A DNA stretch of 64,000 nucleotides from Acholoe squamosa (GCA_949317995.1 OX439044.1:45774166-45838165), one strand, 5' to 3'; numbered from the stretch's first letter, positions 31,215 to 40,309 are shown. The notes: a model not told the origin generated them from the letters alone. Numbers and translations: made by a program.

Positions 31215-31478
31215 ATGAACAAATCAGGAAAATACCCTACTTTGGCTTTTGGTCGGAGGAAAAGAATAGATATAAATAAATTTAAAGGAAATATATATTT
31301 ACATTTTCATGACTTGACTAAAGATAAAAGTATATCTCTTCAAAAAGAAGAGTTTGACCTTCTTCTTCGAATGAAAAATAAAATATATAAAAAAATTGAA
31401 AAAGTTAAGAAATTGAAGAAAGAAAACAAGCAAGAAAAAATAAAAAAAAAAGAAAGAAAAAGAACAAAATTTAAGTAG
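31215..31478 (+). CDS. PC4/Sub1-like ssDNA-binding protein
   Basis: The 87-residue product has FGRRKRIDINKFKGNIYLHF, then DKSISLQKEEFDLLL. That is the order of beta strands and the start of the helix in the PC4 (p15/Sub1) fold, where the strand after 'I-S-L' leads into the dimerising helix. The C-terminal 30 residues are almost all Lys/Glu. PC4 proteins bind single-stranded DNA and assist transcription or replication, so this is a candidate ssDNA-binding or transcription protein for the element. GAGATAG lies 65 bases upstream. Assigned by pattern only. Confidence 0.55.
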   Translation: MNKSGKYPTLAFGRRKRIDINKFKGNIYLHFHDLTKDKSISLQKEEFDLLLRMKNKIYKKIEKVKKLKKENKQEKIKKKERKRTKFK

Positions 31479-31674
31479 TGATAGCAACAGTGAAAGTGAA
31501 ATGGAATTAAGTGAAAATGATAGCAGTGAATAATATTATGAAAATATTAATGAGATAAATGAATGACTTACCTTATTACCTTTAAAATAATATTATAAAA
31601 ATATTATTGAGATAAATGAATAACTTAGCTAATTAGCTTTATATATTTTCGTTTTCAATTTTTTATGATAAAAA

Positions 31675-32400
31675 ATGGTTTCTAAATGTGAATTTTGTGG
31701 TAAAAATGCTGATTTAGTAAAAAATAAAAAATATTGTTTAAAATGTGCAGAGTCAATGGTACAAGAATGTATAAGGTGTCATAGACCTTTTCAATCTTAT
31801 CATTTTTTTACGTCTGATGAAAATCACCTGAGATGTAATGCTTGTTACAATAAATACATGAAAGAAAAGCTAAGAAGCAAAGCTAAATCCGCACAAAATT
31901 TCAGTATAAAAGTCATGGAAGATATGAGCGAAAATGAAGACTCGAACAGCATATCTTCAGAAGAAGAAAAAAATGACTCCACCAAAAATATTGAATCAAA
32001 CATTGTTCGTCCTATCAAGAAAGAAGAAAACTTGAAAAGAAGAAAAGAAGAGAGTGATGATAATGTAAGTCATAACGAAAATGAATATGAAGAAAAAAAA
32101 GTAAAAATACAAGTCAAGAAAAAGAAAAAGATGAATAAGACTTCTAGCAGGGTGGAAAATAATACAAGTGATGATGACTTAAGTCAAGATGAAAATGAAA
32201 AAGCAGGAAGAAAGGAAAAGGTGCAGGTTAAAAGAAAGAGAAATGTGAACAAGCAGCAATCTAATACCTCACGAAATAAAACTAAAATTAATTCTAGTTC
32301 AAGGAAAACAAAAACAGGAAACAAAAGTCTGATATTTAACGTAGATGGAAACATGAAACCGAGTGGCTTCATCCCAATTTACATGCCTGTTAATCAGTAA
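31675..32400 (+). CDS. Zinc-ribbon protein with acidic/basic tail
   Basis: Four CxxC pairs occur in the first 65 residues: CEFC, CLKC, CIRC and CNAC, enough for two zinc sites. A similar N-terminal ribbon next to the integrase is common in Polinton-like genomes, although its role is unknown. Residues 80-215 are low-complexity with alternating Glu/Asp and Lys/Arg clusters; the last 25 residues (SGFIPIYMPVNQ) are ordered-looking. GAGATAA occurs 60 bases before the ATG and again near 31552. The layout suits a nucleic-acid-binding regulator. Confidence 0.65.
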   Translation: MVSKCEFCGKNADLVKNKKYCLKCAESMVQECIRCHRPFQSYHFFTSDENHLRCNACYNKYMKEKLRSKAKSAQNFSIKVMEDMSENEDSNSISSEEEKNDSTKNIESNIVRPIKKEENLKRRKEESDDNVSHNENEYEEKKVKIQVKKKKKMNKTSSRVENNTSDDDLSQDENEKAGRKEKVQVKRKRNVNKQQSNTSRNKTKINSSSRKTKTGNKSLIFNVDGNMKPSGFIPIYMPVNQ

Positions 32401-32627
32401 ACATTTTTTTATTGGATGAATAAAATTAAAAAAATTTCATGGATAACCGTGAAATCTGACAGTATAATATATCGACACACTTTCTATTACATTGAGATGG
32501 TTTAAAATCACGTGATTATATGTATCGTTCTATTCATGTATAAAAATTATTTGATATATTAGAACGAAACCATGCATATCGGATTTCCGTCTCTGTAATG
32601 TAATACAGGAAATATGTGTCAAAAAAT
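32401..32627 (+). promoter_or_regulatory. Palindromic spacer before the integrase gene
   Basis: An imperfect inverted repeat of about 30 bases joins 32474-32503 with 32590-32620 (GACACA and TATTACATT core). Inner TCGTTCTA and TAGAACGA form a second pair. The perfect palindrome ATCACGTGAT, an E-box, lies at 32507-32516. It could be a promoter, an insulator or a small structured RNA. Confidence 0.5.
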
Positions 32628-33587
32628 ATGAACCAACAAACTAAAAACAAAGAAAATATTTTAAAAGAAATATTTTTCAATCCGTCTGATCCTGCCTCTT
32701 TCAGTTCTGCAAATAAATTATATGAAAGTGCAAAGAAAAAAAATAAAAATATAACTCATACGGATGTATCAGCTTTTCTTCATAACACTAGAACCTATAC
32801 TTCTCACAAAAAAATAAAACATAGGTTTTTACGAAGAAAAACTATAGTGAAAGGTATAAATGATCAATGGCAAATAGATTTAATTAGTATATTTAATTTA
32901 AAAAATGAAAATGATGATATCAAATATTTACTTGCTTGTATAGATTGTTTTTCTCGTTATGCTTATATTTTTCCATTAAGAAACAAAACAGCTTCCGTCA
33001 CTTTAGATGGCTTTAAAAATATATTAATGAAAAGCAAAGTTAAGCCTAGAATTATACAATTTGATGACGGAAGTGAATTTAAAGGTGTATTCAGAAAATA
33101 TTTAAAAGAAAATAACATTAAATTTTTCAGTACATCACAAGACACTAAAAGTGCAATAGTAGAAAGATTCAATCGTACTATACAAGATAAAATATATAAA
33201 TATCTTACTTTCAAAAAGACTTTGAGATATATAGATGTACTTCAAAATTTAGTATATAGTTATAATCACAGTAAGCATAGAACTTTAGGTATAAGTCCTT
33301 CAGAAGTAACTAAAGCAAACGAAAAAAAAATATGGATAAAACAATACGGGAAATATTTATTCTCTAAAAAACATCATTTACCCTTTAAAGTTGGAGATAA
33401 AGTTAGAATTACTAAATATAAAACTACTTTTAGAAAAGGATATTCTTCTCATTGGAAAAAAGAAATTTTTCAAGTAGCTTATGTTCTTAGAACTTGGCCT
33501 GCAACATATGTATTAATTGATAAAAACAATGAAATATTAAGTGGTAATTTTTATAAAGAAGAACTAGTTAAAATTGAAGGAATTTAA
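32628..33587 (+). CDS. Retroviral-type (rve) integrase
   Basis: ATG 32628 is preferred over the upstream GTG at 32616. The DDE triad is visible in NDQWQIDLIS, IIQFDDGSEF and AIVERFNRT, at about residues 85, 145 and 182. The N-terminal region lacks a classical HHCC finger. The C-terminal part has VGDKVRITKYK...YKEELVKI, an SH3- or chromo-like fold seen in Polinton integrases. It catalyses insertion and makes the 6-bp duplication found at the element ends. The gene is intact. Seven bases separate its stop from the ATPase start. Confidence 0.9.
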   Translation: MNQQTKNKENILKEIFFNPSDPASFSSANKLYESAKKKNKNITHTDVSAFLHNTRTYTSHKKIKHRFLRRKTIVKGINDQWQIDLISIFNLKNENDDIKYLLACIDCFSRYAYIFPLRNKTASVTLDGFKNILMKSKVKPRIIQFDDGSEFKGVFRKYLKENNIKFFSTSQDTKSAIVERFNRTIQDKIYKYLTFKKTLRYIDVLQNLVYSYNHSKHRTLGISPSEVTKANEKKIWIKQYGKYLFSKKHHLPFKVGDKVRITKYKTTFRKGYSSHWKKEIFQVAYVLRTWPATYVLIDKNNEILSGNFYKEELVKIEGI

Positions 33588-33593
33588 AAAAAA

Positions 33594-34254
33594 ATGGAGC
33601 ACATAGAATTTCCTATTTTCAATGCATGTATTAGAATACCTTTTTCTATGATAGTAGCAGGTCCTAGTAACAGTGGTAAAACTACTTTTGTTCATAATTT
33701 AATAGAAAACAGTGATCGCATATTAGACAAAAACAGATTATTTTATTTGGTGTTATGGTCAAACACCTCCTAAAAAACCTTCTATAATGCAAGATAAAGA
33801 CGTTATTTTCATTAATGGTATTCCTTCTTCTTTTGATAAATACATAAAACCGAACTTAAATGGACTTATTATATTAGATGACTTAATGAAAGAAAGCAGT
33901 AATAATGCAGAAATAGGAAAATTATTTACTCAAACTTGTCATCATGAAGGTTTAAATGTGATATATATATCTCAAAATTTTTTTTCTGAAGGGAAAGAAA
34001 GACAAACTGTGAACAGAAATGCTACTTACCTTGTTATATTTAATTCTCCTTTAGATCAAACAGTGCCTCAAATATTAGGAAGAAAATTATTACCAAAAAA
34101 TCATAAAACTTTTATCAATATTTTTAATGAAGCAACTAGAAAACCACATTCTTATCTCTTAATAGACGGACATCAAAAAACTCCACAAGAATACAGATTA
34201 AGAGGAAATATTTTTGATGTAGGCCAAGATGTTTATATTCCAAATAAAACTTAA
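33594..34254 (+). CDS. A32/FtsK-like packaging ATPase, frameshifted
   Basis: The first frame runs from ATG 33594 to a stop at 33771-33773 and holds the Walker A loop GPSNSGKTT. Homology continues in the +1 frame, from about 33750 to 34254, with Walker B LIILDDLM and downstream features typical of virus packaging ATPases (QTCHHEGLNVIYISQNFF, and NRNATYLVIFNSP). The frame changes near 33740-33750 in a T-rich string, beside RLFY. Total length fits the family's usual 220 residues. It should drive DNA into capsids. The break may be a real inactivation or an assembly error; read data would decide. Confidence 0.88.
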
Positions 34255-34331
34255 AAAAATGTACGTGTGATAAATGAAATAAAGAATGATATAAAAGACA
34301 AGAAATAGTTTTGTTTATTACGTTTTAAAAA

Positions 34332-34766
34332 ATGCCTAAGAAAAGGAAATCTTTATTATTAAAAAAAAGACCTATATTAAAAAGGAAAGGGAAAAAAAGA
34401 ATTTTAAAGAAAAAAAAGACTAAAAGAAACAAAAGGCCTAATTTGTCTAGGCAATTAGCTTTCCTTACGGTCTTAAGTAACACTAAAAATAAAAAAAGAA
34501 GAAATCTTCTGATAGAATATGCAGGAAAAGAAGACATAGATGCTATATGTCAATGCATTTATAACGTACTGAAAGGAAACATTAAATTAAGTCCTTTTTC
34601 TTATGCTAAACTTAAAAAGCATAAAAAAATTTTAAGATTTTTAGTAAATAGACGTGTGAATAACAAAAAAAGGAAAGCAGTATTGAAACAAAAAGGTGGT
34701 TTTTTGTCTATGCTTATTCCTTTAGCCGTAACTTTACTAGGAGGTTTAGCAGGAAGTAGACAATAA
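34332..34766 (+). CDS. Basic core-like virion protein with hydrophobic end
   Basis: The 144-residue protein has a Lys/Arg-rich first third (about 20 basic residues in 36). The middle is helical (LAFLTVLSNTKNKKRRNLLIEYAGKE is the entry), and the C-terminus is KQKGGFLSMLIPLAVTLLGG. A short basic protein with a KGGFL...hydrophobic end just before the late genes is recurrent in Polintons, and recalls adenovirus core peptides. It probably binds packaged DNA or membranes. TGTGATAA lies 65 bases upstream. The next gene's ATG is one base after its stop codon. Confidence 0.6.
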   Translation: MPKKRKSLLLKKRPILKRKGKKRILKKKKTKRNKRPNLSRQLAFLTVLSNTKNKKRRNLLIEYAGKEDIDAICQCIYNVLKGNIKLSPFSYAKLKKHKKILRFLVNRRVNNKKRKAVLKQKGGFLSMLIPLAVTLLGGLAGSRQ

Positions 34767-34767
34767 T

Positions 34768-35865
34768 ATGACTGCTTCTTTCAAAAAAAGTATTGTCATT
34801 CCTTTAGTTACATATAAAAAACTTAGAGCTATAGAAGAAATTAATACGAAAGAAACTAAAAATGAAAAAAATCCTATTCTTGAAAGACAAAAAGAAATAT
34901 TAGCAGAAAAAATGTATAATATTCAACCATATAAAGTTTTAAGTACTAATCAAGATATATCTAAACAAAATCCTACTTTTTTTTCTTATTTTCAAGAAAA
35001 TCAATCTGAAAAATCTTTTCATACAGGTATATCTATAGAAGAAATATTATCACATATAAGACAAGCACAAATACCTTACATAAAAGAAATTTTAAAAAAA
35101 ATGTTAGCTTTACAATTTTTTTGGAATGATCAGGGTGAAATAATAATGAACGGAAAACTGCAAAAAAATTCTAATGTGATAGACATAATGAAATTTTTTT
35201 CTAATACTAGCATAAAAAAAGAACCTCTTGGCATTAATGAACTTTGGTATAATTTATCTCGACATATACCTAAATCTTGGTTTCTCAATAAACCAGGAAA
35301 AAGCAAGCAAGATGCTGACGCTTATAAAATAAAAAAATATCCTATAGAAGATCAAAATATAGACATTATAAAAAAACGACAACGACAAATACATAAAAAA
35401 ATTGAAAAAGGAAAGATAGAATCCATAGAAGCAACAGATGATGAATATTCAGAAAATGATTACGATGATCCAATTGAAAAATCATTATTTAAAGATTCTG
35501 ACAGCGTGGACGACGATAATTTAAATTATCCTCCAGAATATGGTAAACAAAAATTATTTATTCCTTCAGGAGAAGAAAAAACCTTCACAGAATCTGAAGA
35601 AAATAAAAAAGATGAAGCAAGTGGAGGAATAGGAGAAGAAATAAAAATTAAGAAAATAAAACCAACTTCTTTTGAACAAAAATTCGATGAAGAAAGTGAA
35701 ATAGAACCTATGTCCTCTACCCCTCCTTCTGAAGATATTTTTGGAGAAATAAAAAAGAAAAAAAGTTCATCTAAAGCATCACCACGTAAAACACGTTATG
35801 GGAGATCAAAAAAAACCAACCCTAAATATTATGGGAAAGATTGGGACACGAAATGGAAAAAATAG
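34768..35865 (+). CDS. Conserved Polinton late protein of unknown role
   Basis: The 365-residue protein has an N-terminal helical part, then VIDIMKFFSNTSIKKEPLGINELWYNLSRHIPKSW at about 140-175 (first halves of two helices), a low-complexity acidic region at 215-320, and a basic end with YGRSKKTNPKYYGKDWDTKW. Proteins of this plan sit between the ATPase and the pVI-like gene in many Polintons and in adintoviruses, so a virion or assembly role is likely. Its mechanism is not known. Confidence 0.6.
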   Translation: MTASFKKSIVIPLVTYKKLRAIEEINTKETKNEKNPILERQKEILAEKMYNIQPYKVLSTNQDISKQNPTFFSYFQENQSEKSFHTGISIEEILSHIRQAQIPYIKEILKKMLALQFFWNDQGEIIMNGKLQKNSNVIDIMKFFSNTSIKKEPLGINELWYNLSRHIPKSWFLNKPGKSKQDADAYKIKKYPIEDQNIDIIKKRQRQIHKKIEKGKIESIEATDDEYSENDYDDPIEKSLFKDSDSVDDDNLNYPPEYGKQKLFIPSGEEKTFTESEENKKDEASGGIGEEIKIKKIKPTSFEQKFDEESEIEPMSSTPPSEDIFGEIKKKKSSSKASPRKTRYGRSKKTNPKYYGKDWDTKWKK

Positions 35866-35926
35866 TAATAAATAAAGAAAAAGCATTTGAGATAAAGAAG
35901 AAAAAATCCTAGGAAAATAAATAAAA

Positions 35927-36373
35927 ATGTATTCAAATTGTGCTCATAAAAAACTTCTTTACAGGCAATTTTTACGAGAAAATAAAAATCCATTATTTTA
36001 CAATCAATATGGAAGTGGATATAATACACTAACTCCTTTCATAGGAAGCAGAAATCAAAGAGGATATGGTATAGGTGGCATACTAAAAGGTTTATTTAAA
36101 ACAGTCGTACCTCTCATTACTCCTGCGGTGAAAAGTGCAGGTAAAGCAATAGGAAAACGAGCTCTTAAAGGAGGAATAAAAATTGCAAAAAATGTTTTAA
36201 AAGGTGAAAATATAAAAAAGGCTATAAAAAGAGAAGCTGAAGAAAGTTTGTCTGATTTAGGTTCTCAAGTTATTTCAAACTTTTCAAATCGAAAGAAATT
36301 ATCTCCTCAGCCAAAAATTATAAAAAAGAGAAACAGAAAAAAGAAAGGAAGGCATGGTGATATTTTCGGATAG
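35927..36373 (+). CDS. pVI-like internal virion protein
   Basis: 148 residues. The signature GSGY followed by NQRGYGIGGILKGLFKTVVPL matches the membrane-active amphipathic region of Polinton/adenovirus pVI-like proteins. Then comes an Ala/Gly/Lys helix (SAGKAIGKRALKGGIKIAKN) and a basic C-terminus ending GRHGDIFG. In adenovirus, pVI is cut by adenain and lyses the endosome; here that role is inferred from the layout. GAGATAA lies 32 bases before the ATG. Confidence 0.75.
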   Translation: MYSNCAHKKLLYRQFLRENKNPLFYNQYGSGYNTLTPFIGSRNQRGYGIGGILKGLFKTVVPLITPAVKSAGKAIGKRALKGGIKIAKNVLKGENIKKAIKREAEESLSDLGSQVISNFSNRKKLSPQPKIIKKRNRKKKGRHGDIFG

Positions 36374-36456
36374 AATAAATAGCTTGAGATAAACCGATAA
36401 CTTGATCTTTTTATGTTGTCAAAGTAAAAATAAGAAGATACACCTGAACAAAAAAT

Positions 36457-37824
36457 ATGTCTTTTTTAAATGAAAATTTACATCATTGTATAAGCTCAGA
36501 ATTGGATTATAAATATATACCTCCTACTGATACTACAAGAATAAAAACATACTATGAAAAAATAGATCCTACAGCTTCACCAAACAGCAACACTGTTCAA
36601 TTTACATTAAAATCTAACAAAAAAGATTATGTTTCTTTACATAACAGTTACCTTTACATAAAAGCAAAAATATTGAAAGCAGATAAAACAGCACCTGACG
36701 CTCCAGCTAACGATGGAACTATAAATGATAATGCTAAAGTTTTTCCTGTTAATTATTTTGGTGCTACTATGTTTAAGAATGTAAAAGTTTTCGTAGGAGG
36801 AATAAGAATATCAGACAGCAATGATTTATATGGTTACAAATCAATAATAGAATTTACTTTAAGTTATGATCCTCTTACAGCTAAATGTTTAGGACCATTA
36901 GGTTTTTACATAAAAGACAATAAAGATTTCAATGAAGTTAACACTTTAACAGGTACAGCTCACAATGCAGGAGCTAAAAAAAGATATGAAAAAACAAAAA
37001 ACGGAACATTGTTTGAAGTGCATGTAAGAATACATGACAGTCTTTTTTCACAGTCTAAATTATTACCTGGGGACTTGCCTCTTTCTATTGAATTAGATAC
37101 AGCAGATGAAACTTTTTGTTTAATGTCAAAAGTAGAAGCTCAAAAATATATTATAGATGTACAAGAAATAAACTTGTACGTGAAAAGAGTTAGATTAACA
37201 GATGATTTTCATCAAGAATTAGAAGAAGCAAGAGCTACTAATTTACCTATATGGGATATTCCTATCCATAAAATAGACATGAAATATGTCACTTTCGGTC
37301 CTCAAAAAGCTATTCTTCAAGCTTCACATGTTGTGAATAACACACCTTTACCTAAAAGAGTCATAATTGGTCTCGTGCATTTAGATGGCTTCACAGGCAC
37401 TCATAATCGTAATCCATTTAAATTCGAAAACTTTAAAGTTAAAGAAATAGAACTTAAAGTAAACGATGGAGGAACTCCTTTTTATCATTATGAATTAGAT
37501 TTTCCAAATAATATGTATAACATGGCTTATCTTGCTCTCCTTAAATCTACAGGAGATATATTCAGAAATGAAGCACAAAATGTAACCATAGACGAATTTA
37601 AAGAGGGAACAACATTATTTTGCTTTGATATTTCTAAAGACGGAGCAACATCAGAAACTTTTGAATTAACTGAAACTGGTACTTTAGGTTTTGTAATAAA
37701 ATTAGAAGAAGAATTAGATCATGGAGTAGCAGCCATTGTATATTTAGAATATGATGAGATCATGAGATTAGACTCAAGTAATATGCTAAAATTTAAGTCT
37801 GAATTGACTAACCTAACAAAATGA
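36457..37824 (+). CDS. Major capsid protein (hexon-like, double jelly roll)
   Basis: The 455-residue length, position just before adenain and N-terminal pattern (RIKTYYEKIDP, VQFTLKSN, YVSLHNSYLYIKAKI) fit Polinton major capsid proteins. The strand LPGDLPLSIELD and the following RLTDDFHQELEEAR match the second jelly roll and its linker. Such proteins form pseudo-hexameric capsomers. The frame is intact. GAGATAA occurs at 36386, 65 bases before the ATG. The last codons overlap the protease start as ATGA. Confidence 0.88.
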   Translation: MSFLNENLHHCISSELDYKYIPPTDTTRIKTYYEKIDPTASPNSNTVQFTLKSNKKDYVSLHNSYLYIKAKILKADKTAPDAPANDGTINDNAKVFPVNYFGATMFKNVKVFVGGIRISDSNDLYGYKSIIEFTLSYDPLTAKCLGPLGFYIKDNKDFNEVNTLTGTAHNAGAKKRYEKTKNGTLFEVHVRIHDSLFSQSKLLPGDLPLSIELDTADETFCLMSKVEAQKYIIDVQEINLYVKRVRLTDDFHQELEEARATNLPIWDIPIHKIDMKYVTFGPQKAILQASHVVNNTPLPKRVIIGLVHLDGFTGTHNRNPFKFENFKVKEIELKVNDGGTPFYHYELDFPNNMYNMAYLALLKSTGDIFRNEAQNVTIDEFKEGTTLFCFDISKDGATSETFELTETGTLGFVIKLEEELDHGVAAIVYLEYDEIMRLDSSNMLKFKSELTNLTK

Positions 37825-38369
37825 ATGGAAAAGAAATAAATTTTTATCTAAATCTCATAAAAGAAGAAAAAAAAGGAGAATATGGAGTGTTTTCAGCAGA
37901 TACCATACCTGAAGTGACGTATTACCCTACTAGTTACATAGTTAACACTGACAACAGTGATTCTCCTGGTGAGCATTGGGTAGCTTTATATTATGAAAAA
38001 CCTAATAACTTAGCTGAATATTTTGATTCATATGGATTTCTACCTCTTCGTGAAAGTTTTCTTAAAGCATTACCTGAAAAATATAAATATTCAACTCATG
38101 CTAAACAAGGTTTATTTTCTACAACTTGCGGACAATATTGTTTATATTATCTTGAGAAAAGAGCTAACAACATGTCCATGCAAGATATAATATCTAGTTT
38201 CACGACTGATACAGACTGGAACGATAATAAAGTAATAAATCATTTCAAAAAGAAAAAAATACCTGTGATAAAAGAAGCTTATTTCCCATATCAAATTTGT
38301 CAAAGCTGCTTACCTAAAAACGATTTCTTAAATAACAATTACACTTTAAAATCTAAAAAATTGAAATGA
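37821..38369 (+). CDS. Adenain-like cysteine protease
   Basis: In 182 residues the catalytic His is in GEHWVALYY (about 54), the acidic partner in EYFDSYGF (about 72), and the Gln/Cys in the segment FSTTCGQYCLYYL (about 116-120). This is the adenovirus maturation protease (C5) fold, which cleaves virion precursors such as pVI. It overlaps the capsid gene by ATGA at its start and the next gene by ATGA at its end. The gene is intact. Confidence 0.9.
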   Translation: MNGKEINFYLNLIKEEKKGEYGVFSADTIPEVTYYPTSYIVNTDNSDSPGEHWVALYYEKPNNLAEYFDSYGFLPLRESFLKALPEKYKYSTHAKQGLFSTTCGQYCLYYLEKRANNMSMQDIISSFTTDTDWNDNKVINHFKKKKIPVIKEAYFPYQICQSCLPKNDFLNNNYTLKSKKLK

Positions 38370-38817
38370 CGGAATCAAACCTTTTAAGTAAAATCAATAA
38401 TGCAACTAAAAAGAAACTACCAGCTATACAAGCAAGTAGTATTTTAGTTATGTTTGTCTTAGCTATAACAGGTATCATATATAATGAAACACAAAAAAAT
38501 ATTCTTCTCCTTTACAAAAAGGAGATGAAATATTCCTATGTTGTACAGAAACTGGCAACATTTTTCGCAATGGAGAAAAAACACAAAGTTTTTTAACTTG
38601 TTACATAACAAACATAAATGAGAGAAAAAGCTGGTCCTATCCTTACTTAGGACAGTCTGTTTCAAATAATTCTCAAACAAACCAAAGCTCAAGAGTAAAT
38701 CAGTTTACTGATATAATAACCATAAATTCCTCTCTTAAAAATAGATATGTTGTAATACATATACCTAAACAAAGAAAAATCGCTGAGATAAATACCACAT
38801 CTCCAACTTACAACTGA
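38366..38817 (+). CDS. Small single-span membrane protein, frame change
   Basis: The first frame, from ATG 38366, has a membrane segment (ILVMFVLAITGIIY) at residues 27-40 and stops at 38596. From the seven-A run near 38491-38497 the -1 frame stays open to a stop at 38815-38817. That frame continues as a soluble domain of about 105 residues with CC, C and many Asn/Ser. Its length and low stop density suggest one original gene of roughly 150 residues. The location after adenain is often occupied by a membrane protein in Polintons, but no family is recognised. The change is of the same kind as in the polymerase gene. Confidence 0.5.
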
Positions 38818-38865
38818 TCAAAAAATATCACGCTGATCCTATAAACAATAACTTATATTTTAAAT

Positions 38866-39288
38866 ATGGATTATTTAAAGATTCAATTAAACTATGAAAA
38901 AGAACGTAATGAAATCCTAGAAAAAATTTGTCACCATCAACACTCATACATTTGCTCGTTAGAAAAAGAGAAAACTGAATATCAAAACAAAATAAAAGAA
39001 GAAGAAGAAAAAAATTCTTCTCTCTCTTATAAAATAAAAGAGACAGAAAAAGAAGTCATGAGTATGTTAGCACATAGAAAAGCCTATGGCATAGCTAAAA
39101 TGGAGAGGGAATACAGGAAAAGAAAAGGTCCGATTTACATAAACACTATAGTATCAGACAGTAATGATAAGGATGAAGAAGCTGCTGAAGATATAGATAT
39201 AGTAGATCTCCCTCGTGAGAGTTTATTAAACATATATAGAAGTATACCTGATGAAGTGTTTTATGAAGAAAAACATGAATGTGATTAG
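38866..39288 (+). CDS. Coiled-coil protein of unknown role
   Basis: The 140-residue product has a heptad-like charged helix over residues 1-65 (LEKEKTEYQNKIKEEEEKNS and following). A basic patch (MEREYRKRKGP) and an acidic C-terminal half (DSNDKDEEAAEDIDIVDLP) follow. GAGATAA lies 75 bases upstream. It could be a virion tegument or scaffold protein; no family recognised. Confidence 0.6.
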   Translation: MDYLKIQLNYEKERNEILEKICHHQHSYICSLEKEKTEYQNKIKEEEEKNSSLSYKIKETEKEVMSMLAHRKAYGIAKMEREYRKRKGPIYINTIVSDSNDKDEEAAEDIDIVDLPRESLLNIYRSIPDEVFYEEKHECD

Positions 39289-39318
39289 GTATACTTAATC
39301 ACTGCTATATAATTCAAA

Positions 39319-39960
39319 ATGAGTTTTCAAACATACAGCATAAGAAATCTTTTAAAAAATAAGAACATCAGTGACGAAATAGCAATCAAATATGTTAATG
39401 CTAAAAAAGAAAAAATTATATGCAATTCTGCTTTCTTAAACATACTCCTTGAACACTATAAACAGGTATTCAAGCATAGGCAAATAATATCTGCAGCCTT
39501 TTTCGTTATAGGAGAAACAGTATTTAATTATGCAGAAAAAATATGTCTTATAAAACGATTAAATATGCATGATTTATCAAAATTATCAGTAAAAGAAGCT
39601 ATAGGTTATACCTTAAAATTCTTTTCTACTGAAGGTCTTAAAGATGAAAAAGACAAAAAAATTTGGGAAAATGCATTAGATCATCATTATAAAAATAATG
39701 ATCATCACCCTGAATACTATTCAGGTAAAAACATGGAAAAATATGCTTTAATTGAAAGTGTATTTGATATGATAGCCTGTCATATAGAAAAAGATTTGAA
39801 AATTAAAAATATAACTGTGAATGATATTTTAAACGGAGAAATTACCTTTCATGAAATGTTAAACATTAATCCAAATTTCTTTAATAGATACACTATCGAA
39901 GACAGAGAAAAAGTAAATTTTTATCTTGCTTCGTGGAAAAGTATTCTAAGTCAGCAATAA
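39319..39960 (+). CDS. DUF5662-like protein (putative HD-type metal-binding)
   Basis: The 213-residue protein holds NMHDLSKLSVKEAIGYTLKF and then ALDHHYKNNDHHPEYYSG, followed by an acidic helix with an ESVFDMIACH segment. The order H-D, H-H, D-H-H-P-E-Y-Y is the core of the DUF5662 family, found in phages and large DNA viruses, with His/Asp residues suited to metal binding. DUF5662 has no proven biochemical role; an HD-domain-like phosphohydrolase is a guess. It lies 31 bases after the coiled-coil gene. Confidence 0.65.
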   Translation: MSFQTYSIRNLLKNKNISDEIAIKYVNAKKEKIICNSAFLNILLEHYKQVFKHRQIISAAFFVIGETVFNYAEKICLIKRLNMHDLSKLSVKEAIGYTLKFFSTEGLKDEKDKKIWENALDHHYKNNDHHPEYYSGKNMEKYALIESVFDMIACHIEKDLKIKNITVNDILNGEITFHEMLNINPNFFNRYTIEDREKVNFYLASWKSILSQQ

Positions 39961-39963
39961 AAA

Positions 39964-40218
39964 ATGCTTAAAATAAAAAAATATATTATTACAAATTCTG
40001 TAAATAAAAAAACAAAAACACAAATCACAAACATTAAATATACAAGTTTTACGATATCTTTACTGGCTATATATTTGTTTTTTACTTACTGTATCATATA
40101 TGAACTTATGCATATTGTAATATTATGTCCTTTTTTATATATCATATATAACCTTATACATATTATATTATTTCTGTTTTTGCATCATAGTATACTTGTT
40201 TCCGATACTACTTTGTGA
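39964..40218 (+). CDS. Small multi-span membrane protein (doubtful)
   Basis: An 84-residue frame begins 3 bases after the previous stop. After a basic N-terminus it has two or three hydrophobic segments (FTISLLAIYLFFTYCIIY; IVILCPFLYIIYNLIHIIL). Its end runs into a 38-base tandem repeat. It may be a real membrane peptide or a chance frame in AT-rich DNA. Confidence 0.4.
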   Translation: MLKIKKYIITNSVNKKTKTQITNIKYTSFTISLLAIYLFFTYCIIYELMHIVILCPFLYIIYNLIHIILFLFLHHSILVSDTTL

Positions 40219-40309
40219 TACAGCTAACATAACCAGTTTCCGATACTACTTTGTGATACAGCTAACATAACCAGTTTCCGATACTACTTTGTGATACAGC
40301 TAACATAAC
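40194..40309. repeat. 38-bp tandem repeat, three copies
   Basis: GTTTCCGATACTACTTTGTG followed by ATACAGCTAACATAACCA recurs three times with almost no change. TGTGATACAG is close to the GATA-type motif seen elsewhere in the element. Confidence 0.85.
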
